A program made the translations under genes and the position numbers. From Ascochyta rabiei (taxonomy: Eukaryota; Ascomycota; Dothideomycetes; Pleosporales; Didymellaceae): DNA of 64,000 nucleotides. The notes beneath the pieces were generated by a model. The model did no database searches, had not been told where the DNA came from, and saw only the letters and a list, made by a program, of their open reading frames with translations. Positions 54,927 to 64,000 of the stretch are shown here, one piece after another. The stretch is taken from contig NC_082425.1 of NCBI RefSeq assembly GCF_004011695.2, forward strand, positions 930,001 through 994,000, given 5' to 3'. The number at the start of each line of letters is the position of its first letter. The stretch's first letter is position 1.

Positions 54927-56261
54927 ATGAATTCGACAGCCATGGCCAACGAGCCGGAATGGAGTAGCAAGCCTGCGTGGAAGCTCCCAGGCTGGGCCGA
55001 GCCGGTTGTGAGTAGCTTGGGGTTGCCGTCTGGACAGACATGGGACGGGCCTTCACTGACGCTTGTGCAGATGGTGGCGAGTATTCTCTTTGGCGCAATG
55101 GCCTTGACCCGCCGACGGAACTTCCGAATCTTCGACAGGTCCGCGGACAGGAACGTTCGATACCTCGACGACGACGCACACGGCTCCTCTGATGCGCTCC
55201 TCTCCTATCTTCCCGCCGACGACCACGACCTCGGCCATGTGAACACGGCCAAATACCCGCCCAAGGTGCGCAAGTGGTGCTGCACCAAGCTGGTCATGCC
55301 CAACACTTCGCGCTTCCGGAACAACATCCACAGCCGCATCCTGCAGCGCTTCCCGTTCTTGATTGAGATGTTCTACTGGGTCATCAACTACGCCTTCTAC
55401 CGCATGACCTCAATCCTCTCCACCAAGCTGTTTGCAGGCAGGGGCATCTGGGATGTCGCACAAGAGCACGGACTCGCAGTCTTGGACGCGGAAGAGCACG
55501 GCCTGCTGAGCTTCTTGTTCCCCATCCGCGAGAAGAGCGTGCAGCAGTGGTTCATGCATGGCCACCAAGATGCGCTGACCGTCTTGAACAAGTGCTATGC
55601 TCTCGTCCACATTCCTGGCACGGTTGGGTACGTACATGACCTGATGCCGCGACGCGTGGCCTGGCTAACAGTGGACAGCTTCATCTGTTGGTACTACTAT
55701 GTTGCGCCTTCCTTCGACACATTCGCCATTGCGCGCCGAACGATGACTTTGACCAACTTCTGCGCCTTCGTCACCTTTGTCCTGTACCCGTGCATGCCGC
55801 CCCGCCTGCTCCCCTCGAAATACGGCTTCCTCGACACGGTGCACCACGATGACGCGCAGAGCGTGTGGATGAGCGGCAAGTACGTCAACGCGCTCGCAGC
55901 CATGCCGTCGATGCACTTTGGGTACTCGTTCTGCATCGGCATGACGATGATCTACCACTCCGGTCTGTTCCGGCGCACGCTGGAGCGCGGCGAGGTGCGC
56001 AAGAACGCCTTCTGGAAGCTGTTCTACCTGCTTGTCGGCCTTGGCTACCCGACTTTCATTCTCGTCACCATCGTCGCAACTGCCAACCACTACATCATGG
56101 ACGCCATGGTAGCGACGTCGTTTGTCCTGCTGTCTTTCTGCTGCAACAAGGTCTTCTACGTCTTCATCCCGCTCGAAGACATGCTCCTCTACATCATTCG
56201 CGCGGACAAGCCGATACCCACGACCGGAGACCGATTCCACGAACGCGGCGGGCGCTTGTAA
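54927..56261 (+). CDS. PAP2-superfamily membrane enzyme (inositol phosphotransferase-like)
   Basis: Two exons, 54927-55627 and 55679-56261; 427 residues. The 51-bp intron (GG|GTACGT...GGACAG) is in frame and stop-free, but removing it gives the natural family reading HIPGTVGFICWYYYVAPSF. The start is the ATG of MNSTAMANEPEW; an in-frame ATG 96 bp upstream exists. At least five membrane helices lie in the C-terminal two-thirds, with LTNFCAFVTFVLYPCMPP among them. The PAP2_3-type active site is visible as AMPSMHFGYSF (Ser-x-His motif) and ATANHYIMDAM (His...Asp motif). Family members include fungal Aur1-like inositol phosphorylceramide synthases and related phosphotransferases of the secretory pathway. 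This protein is not classical Aur1, whose motifs differ, so its substrate is unknown. Confidence 0.78.
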   Translation: MNSTAMANEPEWSSKPAWKLPGWAEPVVSSLGLPSGQTWDGPSLTLVQMVASILFGAMALTRRRNFRIFDRSADRNVRYLDDDAHGSSDALLSYLPADDHDLGHVNTAKYPPKVRKWCCTKLVMPNTSRFRNNIHSRILQRFPFLIEMFYWVINYAFYRMTSILSTKLFAGRGIWDVAQEHGLAVLDAEEHGLLSFLFPIREKSVQQWFMHGHQDALTVLNKCYALVHIPGTVGYVHDLMPRRVAWLTVDSFICWYYYVAPSFDTFAIARRTMTLTNFCAFVTFVLYPCMPPRLLPSKYGFLDTVHHDDAQSVWMSGKYVNALAAMPSMHFGYSFCIGMTMIYHSGLFRRTLERGEVRKNAFWKLFYLLVGLGYPTFILVTIVATANHYIMDAMVATSFVLLSFCCNKVFYVFIPLEDMLLYIIRADKPIPTTGDRFHERGGRL

Positions 56262-56933
56262 AGGCGGTTCGTCTCTCAGCCTTTCCCTTCTTCAAGCCCT
56301 TGGACTTGGCGGAGGTTCATCCCCGTTTGACACCCGGAGGTTCATCTCCTTTTGACACACTCGACATTTATTGACATCTTACCTACTTTGGCTTGCTTTG
56401 CGGCATTGGACCGGCGTTGATAGAGCGACTCTATATCCCGACTGCTTTTGCATACATGCACGTCTGTAGACACATTGGCTGCACTCGGGTGCAATATCAT
56501 GATTATTCCTCCACCCACTCACCCCTCGCTGAATTCTAGACATCGTGGTACTTGTGCTTCTCATTACCTACCACACAGACAGTACTGCCGAATGAGCTAG
56601 GCCCTGTTGCGGAATGATAAGCCTTGCTGCCTAGCTAGCAGAGCGCGGTGTTGACACAATCGATCCACGATGGACAGTCCTATGCCATCATCAGGTCCTA
56701 TTGTAGAATAAAAAGCGTCGCTATATAACGTGTATAGCGCATGATCTGCAGAGCGTGCTGTCAACACAACGAGCGCGCTAGTCCCTCTCGGGGCTGTCCG
56801 CGGCCCTGCCTCCCCTAGCTACTCTCCACCCAGCCATCGCCGGCCCTCGCACGACCGCGACATCAACCACAACTGTACGTCTGCCCATCTGACCCCCCGC
56901 ACGGTCGAAACTCGTCCACTCACAGCAACTGCT

Positions 56934-57151
56934 TGGTTTTAATCGTCTTGATCCCAATTGCTTGGTTTTAATCGCTTGGTTCCATCGTCTTGATTCCATC
57001 GTCTTGATTCCATCGTCTTGATTCCATCGTCTTGATTCCAATCGCTTGATTTCAATCGTCTTGGTTTCAATCGTCTTGGTTTCAATCGTCTTGGTTTCAA
57101 TCGTCTTGGTTTCAATCGTCTTGGTTTCAATCGTCTTGGTTTCAATCGTCT
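56934..57151. repeat. 14-16-bp tandem repeat (gtttcaatcgtcttg type)
   Basis: About fourteen head-to-tail units: an older, mixed set (attccatcgtcttg and variants) up to about 57045, then seven near-identical 15-bp copies of gtttcaatcgtcttg. It lies upstream of the BTB gene. Confidence 0.88.
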
Positions 57152-57298
57152 TGACTCAGCACATCTGTCCAGTGCAGGGCGTCTTGTTTACGCGCCGAGC
57201 TGACGCGACAACAGCTGTTTGAGCTTCGACAATAGCTACGTGAGCTCACCGCCGGCTCTGCGTTCGACCTGCGCTCTTGTTTACGTATCAAAAAAAAA

Positions 57299-57315
57299 CA
57301 CACACACACACACAC
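57299..57315. repeat. (CA)n tract directly before the BTB gene start
   Basis: Eight CA units preceded by a nine-A run, ending 5 bp before the start codon at 57321; in the 5' leader. Confidence 0.88.
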
Positions 57316-57320
57316 TCGCT

Positions 57321-58367
57321 ATGGCGGACTCGGAACAGCCCACGCCCGTCGAGGGCACGCCGACCGACGTGGAGATGGGCGACGGGGTGGCGGCGGACGC
57401 GGGCGCGCCAGAGGGCGAGGAGACGGGACTGACGCAGCTGGAGCCCGAGACGCCCAAGCTGGTGCTGTTTGCTGAGTAGGTGCGCGTTCTTTGTGCGGCG
57501 GTGCAGGCTGGGGGATGCGAGTGTCGAGTGTCGAGTGTCGAGTGTCTTGTGTCTTCAGTCGGAATGCAACGTGGATCGGCGACTGACTGAGCCCCCAGTC
57601 TGATGAAAAGCGCCATCGTCGAGGTGCTGGTCGGGAGTGGAGAGGCCACGACGACGTATTCGGCCCACGAGGCTGTTCTCGTCAAGTCGCCCGAGTTTGC
57701 AAAGCAGGTCGGCCAGTTTGCGCCTGGCGGTGTAAGTCGTCCACGTCCCCACGGGCATGCGAGCGCGCATGCTGACCGCGCACAGGCCCGCCAGATTGTC
57801 TTGGCCGACTGCGACATCGACGCCATGGGCTCCGTCATCGAGTACCTGTACACGGGCGAGTACTTCCCCAAGAAGACGTCGTCTGCGCGCGACGCACCCC
57901 TGGAGAAAGACCCGCGCCAGCCCGTCCCAGACGACGACGGCGCCGGTCTGCTCGTGCACGCGCGCGTCTACACACTGGCTGAGCGCCTGGGGCTGCCGCA
58001 TCTGAAATCCCTCGCGCACAGCAAGATCCACCGCACCGCCTCGACCGCAAAGGGCGAGCTGGCCTACGCCCGCTTCGTGTACAAGGAGTCGAACCCAGAC
58101 GACGCCACGATCCGCAAGCCCGTCGCCGCCTTCTGGGCCTCGCGCAGCTTCAGCCTGCGCCACGACGCGGAGCCAGAGTTCAAGGCCATGTGTCTCGAGT
58201 TCCCCCAGTTCTCCTACGATGTCCTGCAGCTCGTGCTCGACCAGCAGGAGAAGAGCCGTGGGCGGACTGCTGCTGCGGCGGCTGCTGCTGACGACGGGCC
58301 GGGACGCGGCGGACCTAGCGTTGTGCCGGGGAGCAGCAGGAAGAGGGCGCGCGTGAGTCAGATTTAG
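57321..58367 (+). CDS. BTB/POZ domain protein
   Basis: Three exons, 57321-57475, 57599-57731 and 57786-58367; introns of 123 and 54 bp, the second in frame and stop-free; 289 residues. Residues 1-50 are acidic and low-complexity. The BTB fold begins LMKSAIVEVLVGSGE (beta strand of the family), then YSAHEAVLVKSPEFAKQV, with the His-containing loop preceding the helix that packs the dimer, and IDAMGSVIEYLYTGEYF, the typical YLYTGEY end. A helical C-terminal extension (YTLAERLGLPHLKSLAHSKI) is shared by fungal BTB proteins of this kind. The tail ends with Ala-rich and basic (SSRKRARVSQI) segments, possibly a nuclear signal. These proteins may bind cullin-3 or act in transcription; the partner is unknown. 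Intron 1 carries a short (GTGTCGA)n repeat. Confidence 0.85.
57520..57546. repeat. (GTGTCGA)n tract in intron 1 of the BTB gene
   Basis: Four 7-bp units (gtgtcga), the last degenerate. Confidence 0.85.
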
Positions 58368-58914
58368 ATTCCCGTGCAATGTCGTCAGTGTTGTGTCGCA
58401 ATCCCTTGTTTCGCTCCGCTTCGCTTCGTTTCGTTTCGTTCGACCTGGCTTACGTCTGCCGTGATGTCGAACCGTCTCGCTCACAGCCCGAGGGCAGAAG
58501 AGCGCCGACGAGTCGAGTCGAGTCGAGCCATGGATACATCGGCTTCGATGGCGGGAAGTGGGTCGTGGGATCGATTGGGCATGGCAAGTGGCGGATCGAA
58601 GTCCCCACTACTAGAACGCTCCATGTTGCGTCCCACGTGGGCGTTGTGAGCGAGTACGTGGTGATGTGGTGCGTGTGTGTGTGGATGGATGTATCTCTGG
58701 TGCGGGAACGAGTACGCGTCGATGCGTTGGGAGTGCTCACTACACCCATCCACGCACACGGTCATCTGCTACTCATCTATTCAGCACTCTGAGCTCTATT
58801 AGAAAAGGAACTACGCGCCCCTCTACAACGCCTCTCACAGTCTCCCTTTCCTCCTCCCTCTCTCCTTCACCACCACCACCACCCAATCCTCCAGACACGG
58901 GACGTGCAGGTCGA
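58368..58914. other. Intergenic spacer between BTB gene and GH89 relic
   Basis: About 550 bp with short (CGTTT)n and (GAGTC)n runs near 58420-58525. No gene supported. Confidence 0.4.
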
Positions 58915-59181
58915 GTACCGCGTTGTGACCCAGTCATGAAAGTACTGTTTCGTGTCGATGGGCGAGGCCTGCCATGCCTGGTCCAACAGTAGAGAGTGCA
59001 TAATCTCATTACCTTCCTGTCCCTCAGGCGTCAGACCGAAGCCAACAAGCGACGACGAGTTGTGCAGTGCTTGGATTGGGTTGATCGTCACGTTGTCAAT
59101 CGGCCCATACAGACCCATGTTGCCGCCGTAGTCGTGCAGTTCGTTCCAGACCCACGGCTTCCCGTAGTACGAGTTTGGGTC
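58915..59181 (-). pseudogene. Relic of an alpha-N-acetylglucosaminidase (GH89) gene
   Basis: An 89-codon stretch on the minus strand reads SYYGKPWVWNELHDYGGNMG, then TINPIQAL and SLVGFGLTPEGQEGNEIMH, and ends YFHDWVTTRY. This is the C-terminal half of the GH89 (NAGLU) catalytic region, including the conserved LHDYGG and the segment around the second catalytic Glu (PEGQEGNE). Similarity stops abruptly at both ends: upstream frames show no GH89 block, and downstream only a short tail with a Trp run follows before the stop. A functional GH89 enzyme needs about 700 residues, so this is a fragment left by deletion of most of a gene. Confidence 0.8.
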
Positions 59182-60360
59182 ACGGTGTTGAAGAAGCATC
59201 TCCAAGGCACGATGCTCTGCCCTGTGATCGTACTATGGATGCTGGGAATGAGGAGACACGGCCTTGTCCAAAGTGCTGCCGACAAACCAGTAGATGTCGA
59301 CATTGGCTACCTCTGTCAAGTAGCGGCGCCCAGATGCCGGCCCAGAGCGCCAATAGTGAAGCCCGCATGGTGGAGGTCGACAAGCCTTCCCAAGCCTCGG
59401 AGGGGTCGAGGGTTGTCGGGAGCCATCTCTTTCGGTGGTGTCGCAGGCTGGAGGCTGGCTGCTGGAGGGCATCAGCTCGCGGCACCGGTAGGAATACGGT
59501 AGGATAGCGATGCGGGCTGACGTCAGTGTGCGATAGTGACGGCTCAACGCAGGGACGGGATAGTGCCATCTTGATCTGACACGGCGCTACTTGGCTAACG
59601 ACATGCTGTTGAGCAGCCGGTGCAGGCAACTGAGCGCCGTTCATGTATCAACGGATCATCGTGCGTGGGTTCATTGGATGCAAAGTCGTCTCGAGTCTTG
59701 ATGAGGCACGGCTGCTTGTCTTCGCTCGGGCGAGGACATGGTAGCAAGCTAGCGCTGCAGAGCTGCAAGAGTCCAGTTTGCATGTGCAAGAGCGTGCGAT
59801 AATAGCTCAACACGTGCCTGTGTAAGCCAGCGAGGACGACGTGGCGGGTACCTACGAAGCCCAGGTGTCTACCGCGATGATGAGAGAAGTAGGGCGTCCG
59901 GTTGATGGATAGTGGATAGTGGATAGTGGATAGTGTCTGGTGTCTGTTAGTGCGCCGTCGTCCATGACCGTTGCTTGGGTCTGGAATACACGTAGAAGTG
60001 CGCTATCCAGATCCAGGATAAGAACGTGGTTCCCACGGTCCAGCCATGGAGCAGTCACGCAGTGGCTTGTGACAGTCAATCAGAGCTCGTGCCACGCAAA
60101 CTCACTCCCTCTGGCAGCTGGCTGTCCTCATTGTTACCCAGGAGCCTTCGCAGCAACGGTAGAAAGAGGCAGCACTCCGGACCGACATGCCCTCAGCCTC
60201 CAGTCCAGTCACAGTAGCCCGTCAAGCTGTTCGACGCAGACACGCGAGGCTGCGGATTGCGACACTGTCACGCACAATGGATCCAGCGTCGATTGTCTGC
60301 AGGTTGCACGATCGCCAGGTGCACGGCTCCCGGTGCCGCGCTGCACATGGAGATGCTGCA

Positions 60361-60420
60361 AAGCGGCGTGCCCTGAGGGTAAGCGGCGTGCCCTGAGGGT
60401 AAGCGGCGTGCCTTGAGGGT
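60361..60420. repeat. 20-bp triplication
   Basis: Three head-to-tail copies of aagcggcgtgccctgagggt; the third differs at one base (ccttgag). Confidence 0.92.
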
Positions 60421-61631
60421 GTACCGCAGGAAAATGCCGCTGGCCGGTCCACCATCGAATGCTGTCCCAGTCGGAGACAGTGCATTAGCCTCAGCCTGGC
60501 GCTGGTGAGTAGTCATCATCATCATCATCATCAGCTGGTCACAGTAATCAGGCTCTGGCGGCCGACGACCATAGCTGGTGCCTTTGCAGCTGCTTTTGCA
60601 GCTGCTTCTGCAGAGAGGCTGGTGCTGCGTCGATGGTCGGGAGGGTGGGGAAGTCACCCGAAACGTGTGAATGGCCACGATCAGGACGGAACGCTCCGGG
60701 CCCTGGTGGTGATGGGGCATTCTGTGGGTGCACGCAATCTAGCCCGTCGCGCTCACTCCTCTCCTGTCTTCTGGTTGCACACGCCGCCTCTCCCCATGGA
60801 ACCACCTGCAACCCACTCCAACGTGTCCGGGTCCGTGTCTGTGTCAGTGTCTGCGTCTGCGTCTGCGTCCGCGTCTGTTGTTTGTTGTCTCGTCTACGCT
60901 CCCTGTCAGGACCCTGCAGCTGAGCCGCTGCTCTCCCCCGCAGTCAACCTCTTGCTGTACGGACGTCCCTCCGCTGCACCCACCCCATGCAACGCGCTGT
61001 CCTTGAACAGCCCAATGGACCCCCAATCACGCCTTCAACCTCTTCTTGCCAGCCATTTCCCTCTCTTGCATGCGCCGAGTCCCTGTGCCGAGGAGACAGA
61101 CTGTCCCCCGGCCCGTCTTGCCAGCTGGGTCTAGCCTTTTTCTGCACTGCACGAGACCTGTCTTGGGCTTCATTTCGTCTCGACGCAGCGCTGCGGCCTT
61201 GCACGTAGACGTCCCCCATCGTGGCTCGCCAGCACATCTGCATTTCCCTCACCGCGCGTCTGGGTCCGGCCTGGTGGCGCGTCGGCAGTAAACGCGACTA
61301 AGCCAGCCTCAATACGCTACCGCATGGCCTCCGCTGCTATAGTAGGTAAGCATCCGTGCTTCGGAAACGATCGTGAAGTATCGTCGGCCATCTTTTTCGA
61401 CGCAGAACGGAAGCCCTCCTAGCGTCACTTGACCTCTCCCACGGCAAAACCCCGACATCTACCCTCTCCTCCGCCACATACTGCGCACCTCTGACCTCCA
61501 CCATCCACTGCCCACAAGGTGTCCCCTGACTAGCATCGCCTGCTCCTTGACCCTGCGTAACAACACCCCACCGCCCGGACCCATTACAGCCCTACCATTG
61601 CAACCCTTTCACGTCTAATCTAACTTGCTTG

Positions 61632-61710
61632 TCAACATCAACATCAACATCAACATCAACACCAACATCAACGTCAACATCAACACCAACACCAACACCA
61701 ACACCAACAT
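61632..61710. repeat. (CAACAT/CAACAC)n hexamer tract upstream of the cyclin gene
   Basis: About thirteen 6-bp units, sense-strand free of G except for one position, ending about 175 bp before the start codon. Confidence 0.88.
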
Positions 61711-61883
61711 CGATACCACTTCCATCTCAACCATCCACAATCATCCATTGCCATACCAAACCGAGCATCAGCGAACGCCAACCTGCAAAACTTTGTCAAC
61801 GCTAGAGTCACTTGCTTGCCTAACCTTCCTCTTGTGAAGCACATCGGTCAACTCCGGCAACAACATCTACGCACATCGTCCCA

Positions 61884-62861
61884 ATGCTCCAAGTCTGCAA
61901 TCCTACGCCTCATACATTCCCTCAAGTGCATCCTGAGCACTTGATCTACCGGCTACGAGAAGTGCCCTCGACAGGAACGATGGAGCCACCCTCGGCACCC
62001 AATCCAGCTGGCGATGCTGGTGTCCTGCCCGAGTTTGGGAGTCTGACCCTGCAAGAAGCGCCGTCTCCGCCCGCGAGCGAGGAAGAGCTGGATGTGTGTA
62101 CCATGCCGCGAGAGTCAGCCATGAAGTTGATTGCTCGGGCCATTGTTGCCATGGCCAACGCAGCGGGAGACGTGCCTGCAACACCACCGCTGACGCGGAC
62201 CCTTTCGAAAGACAACCTTGCGGCGCTCAAAGGCCATCGTCGCGTAGCCTCCCGACCTGCCACGCCCATCCCTGTCGACAAGGAAAACCATCCACCCACC
62301 CAGCTTGCGCCAGCAGAGGCGGAACACGACGAGCCCACCATTGCGCACGACATCGGCGCCGGTGCGTTGCCAGAGCACCTTCAACGGGCAAACATGGCAA
62401 GAAAGTTCTTCTCCAGGACCGTTCCCAAAGTGGGCGTGGAAGAGTACATGAACCGGATCCAGAAGTACTGCCCACTCTCGACGGCTGTTTGGCTCGCCGC
62501 TGGCTCCTACATTCTCCGACTTTGCGTCATCGACAAGGTCGTTCCTCTGACGTACCGCACGATGCACCGCTTGATCCTTGCGTGTGCCCTGGTGGCGATG
62601 AAGGCGCTCGAGGACCATCGCTGGCCACAGAAGCGCTTCGCTGCGGTGGGGGGCGTGGACGAGGGTGCACTCTGTCGATTGGAGCTCTGCGTCGAGTTCC
62701 TGCTGTCTTTCAACGTCCAGATCTTCTCGCCGGAGAAGCTGAAGGACTTGACCATCTCGCTGCAGAAGGCGGGCCAAGCAGCCACCATGACGAGCAGGCT
62801 GCCGACGAGCTTCAGCCTCAAGCTGGGCAACCCTAGGCTTCGACGAGAAGTGGCTGCTTGA
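61884..62861 (+). CDS. Pho80-like cyclin
   Basis: Single exon, 325 residues from MLQVCNPTP. A second in-frame ATG at 61980 (MEPPSAPNPAGD) has a better context and may be the true start, giving 293 residues. The N-terminal half is Pro/Glu/Ala-rich and disordered, with HRRVASRPATPIPVDKENHP, which contains possible CDK sites. The Pho80-type cyclin domain (PF08613) occupies residues about 185-290. Its core reads VGVEEYMNRIQKYCPLST, AAGSYILRLCVIDKVVPLTY, TMHRLILACALVAMKAL and LELCVEFLLSFNVQIF. This family pairs with Pho85-type kinases to control phosphate, glycogen or cell-cycle functions; Neurospora PREG belongs here. Which role this member plays is not visible. Confidence 0.8.
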   Translation: MLQVCNPTPHTFPQVHPEHLIYRLREVPSTGTMEPPSAPNPAGDAGVLPEFGSLTLQEAPSPPASEEELDVCTMPRESAMKLIARAIVAMANAAGDVPATPPLTRTLSKDNLAALKGHRRVASRPATPIPVDKENHPPTQLAPAEAEHDEPTIAHDIGAGALPEHLQRANMARKFFSRTVPKVGVEEYMNRIQKYCPLSTAVWLAAGSYILRLCVIDKVVPLTYRTMHRLILACALVAMKALEDHRWPQKRFAAVGGVDEGALCRLELCVEFLLSFNVQIFSPEKLKDLTISLQKAGQAATMTSRLPTSFSLKLGNPRLRREVAA

Positions 62862-63642
62862 TGAGGGTGAAGCGTTTCCTTGGTACGTGTCATTTGTCGA
62901 TTGTCTAGGACAGGCGAGGGCGTGGAGTGGGAGGAACCAAAAGAGCAGCATTTTGAGATTCTTGTGTACGATAGTTTACTCTGGTGGCCTTGTTGGAGCT
63001 GAAGTTTGTTGGGGAGCTGGCCGTTGACCACGCACTTTCCCACACGGCAGCCAACGCACAGCTTGGACAGCTAGACAGAGCCACATGCCTTTATCAAGGC
63101 TCGCCCAGAATACAACGCAATAGGTGCTTGTGAAGAAAGTGCCCACTGTGCCAACGGTAGAGGCTCTCGAGCTGGATCTGTGCAAAGCTTTGTCAGAACA
63201 GACATCTGCCTCCAGGCTGCAAGATGCTGTTCTTCCCATTTCGCGTTGCATGAAACACGCCGAAGCTGTCCTGTGCATCCACCCCCACCTACCTACCTCG
63301 GTAGTTAGTACCTACTACCTAGCACACGCGCGCGTCGTGCAGCAGGAATGCACATCCCTGCCGGAGCAGCGCTAGGCGATCGTCGCCGCAGTCGTGCCCC
63401 TGGCGGCAAGCCACCTTCTAGAATCCAAGCTCGACGTTCACGACCTCGACTGCCTGCACGACCATTCCCCCAACGCGCTGCTGATTCACGCTACGACACA
63501 CCGCAAGCACGCCCACGAAGACGCCCACGCAGACGCCCACGGACACGCCCACGGACACGCCCACGCTTCCTCGCCCAAGTCGCTCTGCACTCGCTCACTC
63601 GCTCACCACACCACACGCGGCATCCACCCCACCGCCCTCGCC
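62862..63642. other. Intergenic, promoter of the Kre9/Knh1-like gene
   Basis: About 780 bp. Includes a run of ACGCCCACG units (63509-63565) in the probable 5' leader of the next gene. No other feature supported. Confidence 0.45.
63509..63565. repeat. (ACGCCCACGGAC)n tract before the secreted wall-protein gene
   Basis: About five imperfect 9-12-bp C-rich units, ending 78 bp before the start codon at 63643. Confidence 0.8.
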
Positions 63643-63968
63643 ATGACGCGGTTCCTCCTGCCCTTCACCGCCCTCGCCACCCTCGCGCCTCTGGTGAGCG
63701 CGGGGATCAAATTCACAAGCCCACCGGCCGGCGCCAAGCTGACGGCGGGCACGGCGATCGAGATTGAATGGGAGGAGGGCGGCACGGGGCCCAGCATCAG
63801 CGACCTGACGACCTACCAGGTCATTCTGGTCGGTGGCGGACAGAAGCCCGAGCAGCAGCAGGTCGTCAAGGTCCTCACCACAGCCGGCAACTTTGCCCTC
63901 GGCGGCAACAAGGCTTCTGCCATGGTCGAGACGGGACTGCCTGGCGCGAGCACGCCAGCTAATGCCTA
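63643..63968 (+). CDS. Secreted Kre9/Knh1-like cell-wall protein (cut by window end)
   Basis: First exon only; the donor TA|GTAGGT is at 63968/63969 and the gene continues beyond the window. Residues 1-19 are a signal peptide (MTRFLLPFTALATLAPLVSA). The mature start GIKFTSPPAGAKLTAGTAIE fits the Kre9/Knh1 N-terminal domain (Yeast cell wall synthesis Kre9/Knh1-like, PF10342), with IEWEEGGTGPSISDLTTYQV after it. The exon breaks at PANAY, where the family usually continues with a hydrophobic strand (for example NAYFLR), so the splice is plausible; reading straight on would stop at once (TAG). Members are secreted, often GPI-anchored, and act in beta-1,6-glucan assembly or as adhesins. Confidence 0.75.
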
Positions 63969-64000
63969 GTAGGTGATTTATTTGATGCGCGCACACACAC

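Larger units (their letters stand above)
56262..57320. other. Intergenic with 15-bp repeats, upstream of the BTB gene
   Basis: About 1.06 kb, including a degenerate 14-16-bp tandem array and an A-run plus CA-run leader. A minus-strand open frame over the array would read repeated LKPRR and is an artefact. Confidence 0.5.
59182..61883. other. Long intergenic region, leader of the cyclin gene
   Basis: About 2.7 kb. It contains a 20-bp triplication, short (ATC)n and (GTCTGC)n runs and a CAACAT tract just before the cyclin gene. Open frames on both strands (for example 59180-59644 and 60505-61134) show no domain. It may hold a long regulatory region for the cyclin gene. Confidence 0.45.

Noticed and set aside
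56939..57145. Minus-strand open frame reading repeated LKPRR
   Set aside because: Translation of the 15-bp repeat array upstream of the BTB gene.
59180..59644. 154-codon minus-strand open frame adjoining the GH89 relic, considered as its upstream exon
   Set aside because: It shows no GH89 motif and ends in a different frame from the relic.

Overview
The window comes from a filamentous ascomycete (Pezizomycotina), most likely a Dothideomycete; the class is an inference. Genes are compact and carry short GT-AG introns of about 45-115 bp. The families fit this group: a heme-thiolate peroxidase, a C2H2 plus fungal_trans regulator, a STRIPAK Mob3, a SAP30 of the Sin3 complex, a LysM protein, DUF6594 and DUF6697 proteins, and a Kre9/Knh1-type wall protein. 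There are no operons, insertion sequences, CRISPR arrays or rRNA genes, and I could not support any tRNA. Twenty-seven protein genes, one pseudogene and one gene relic are annotated. All exon joins were deduced by reading splice sites and frames by eye.

Left flank (1-21.4 kb): secreted peroxidase (-), four-helix membrane protein (+), acidic F-box-like protein (-), thymidylate synthase (-) divergent from a probable augmin HAUS3-like gene (+), a charged repeat protein (+), the zinc chaperone GTPase Zng1 (-), Mob3/phocein (+) and a large zinc-finger regulator (+). These are mostly conserved nuclear, cytoskeletal and metabolic genes.

Middle (about 21.4-39.5 kb) looks like an accessory island with long gene-poor stretches, relics and an AT-rich patch. 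It holds three paralogous P-loop GTPases. They share one unusual gene structure, a 110-nt exon carrying the P-loop, and two of them end in CaaX-like tetrapeptides (CVIM, CNVM). Next come a CoA-binding Rossmann protein and a secreted M28 leucine aminopeptidase. A caspase-like protease with a C-terminal membrane anchor then stands head to head with a 115-residue orphan and a DUF6594 membrane protein. A broken short-chain dehydrogenase and a secreted lysozyme-like plus LysM protein close the island. Membrane-linked GTPases beside a membrane-anchored caspase-like enzyme suggest an innate-immunity, allorecognition or cell-death locus. This is a hypothesis drawn from domain content and proximity only.

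Right flank (40-64 kb) returns to conserved genes: Nudix hydrolase (-), DUF6697 protein (-), SAP30 (+), mitochondrial DnaJ Mdj1 (+), the ESCRT factor Bro1 (+), a PAP2-type membrane enzyme (+), a BTB protein (+), a GH89 relic (-), a Pho80-like cyclin (+) and a Kre9/Knh1-like secreted protein cut by the window end. Several of these genes have simple-sequence tracts just upstream of the start codon, and several minisatellites lie between them.
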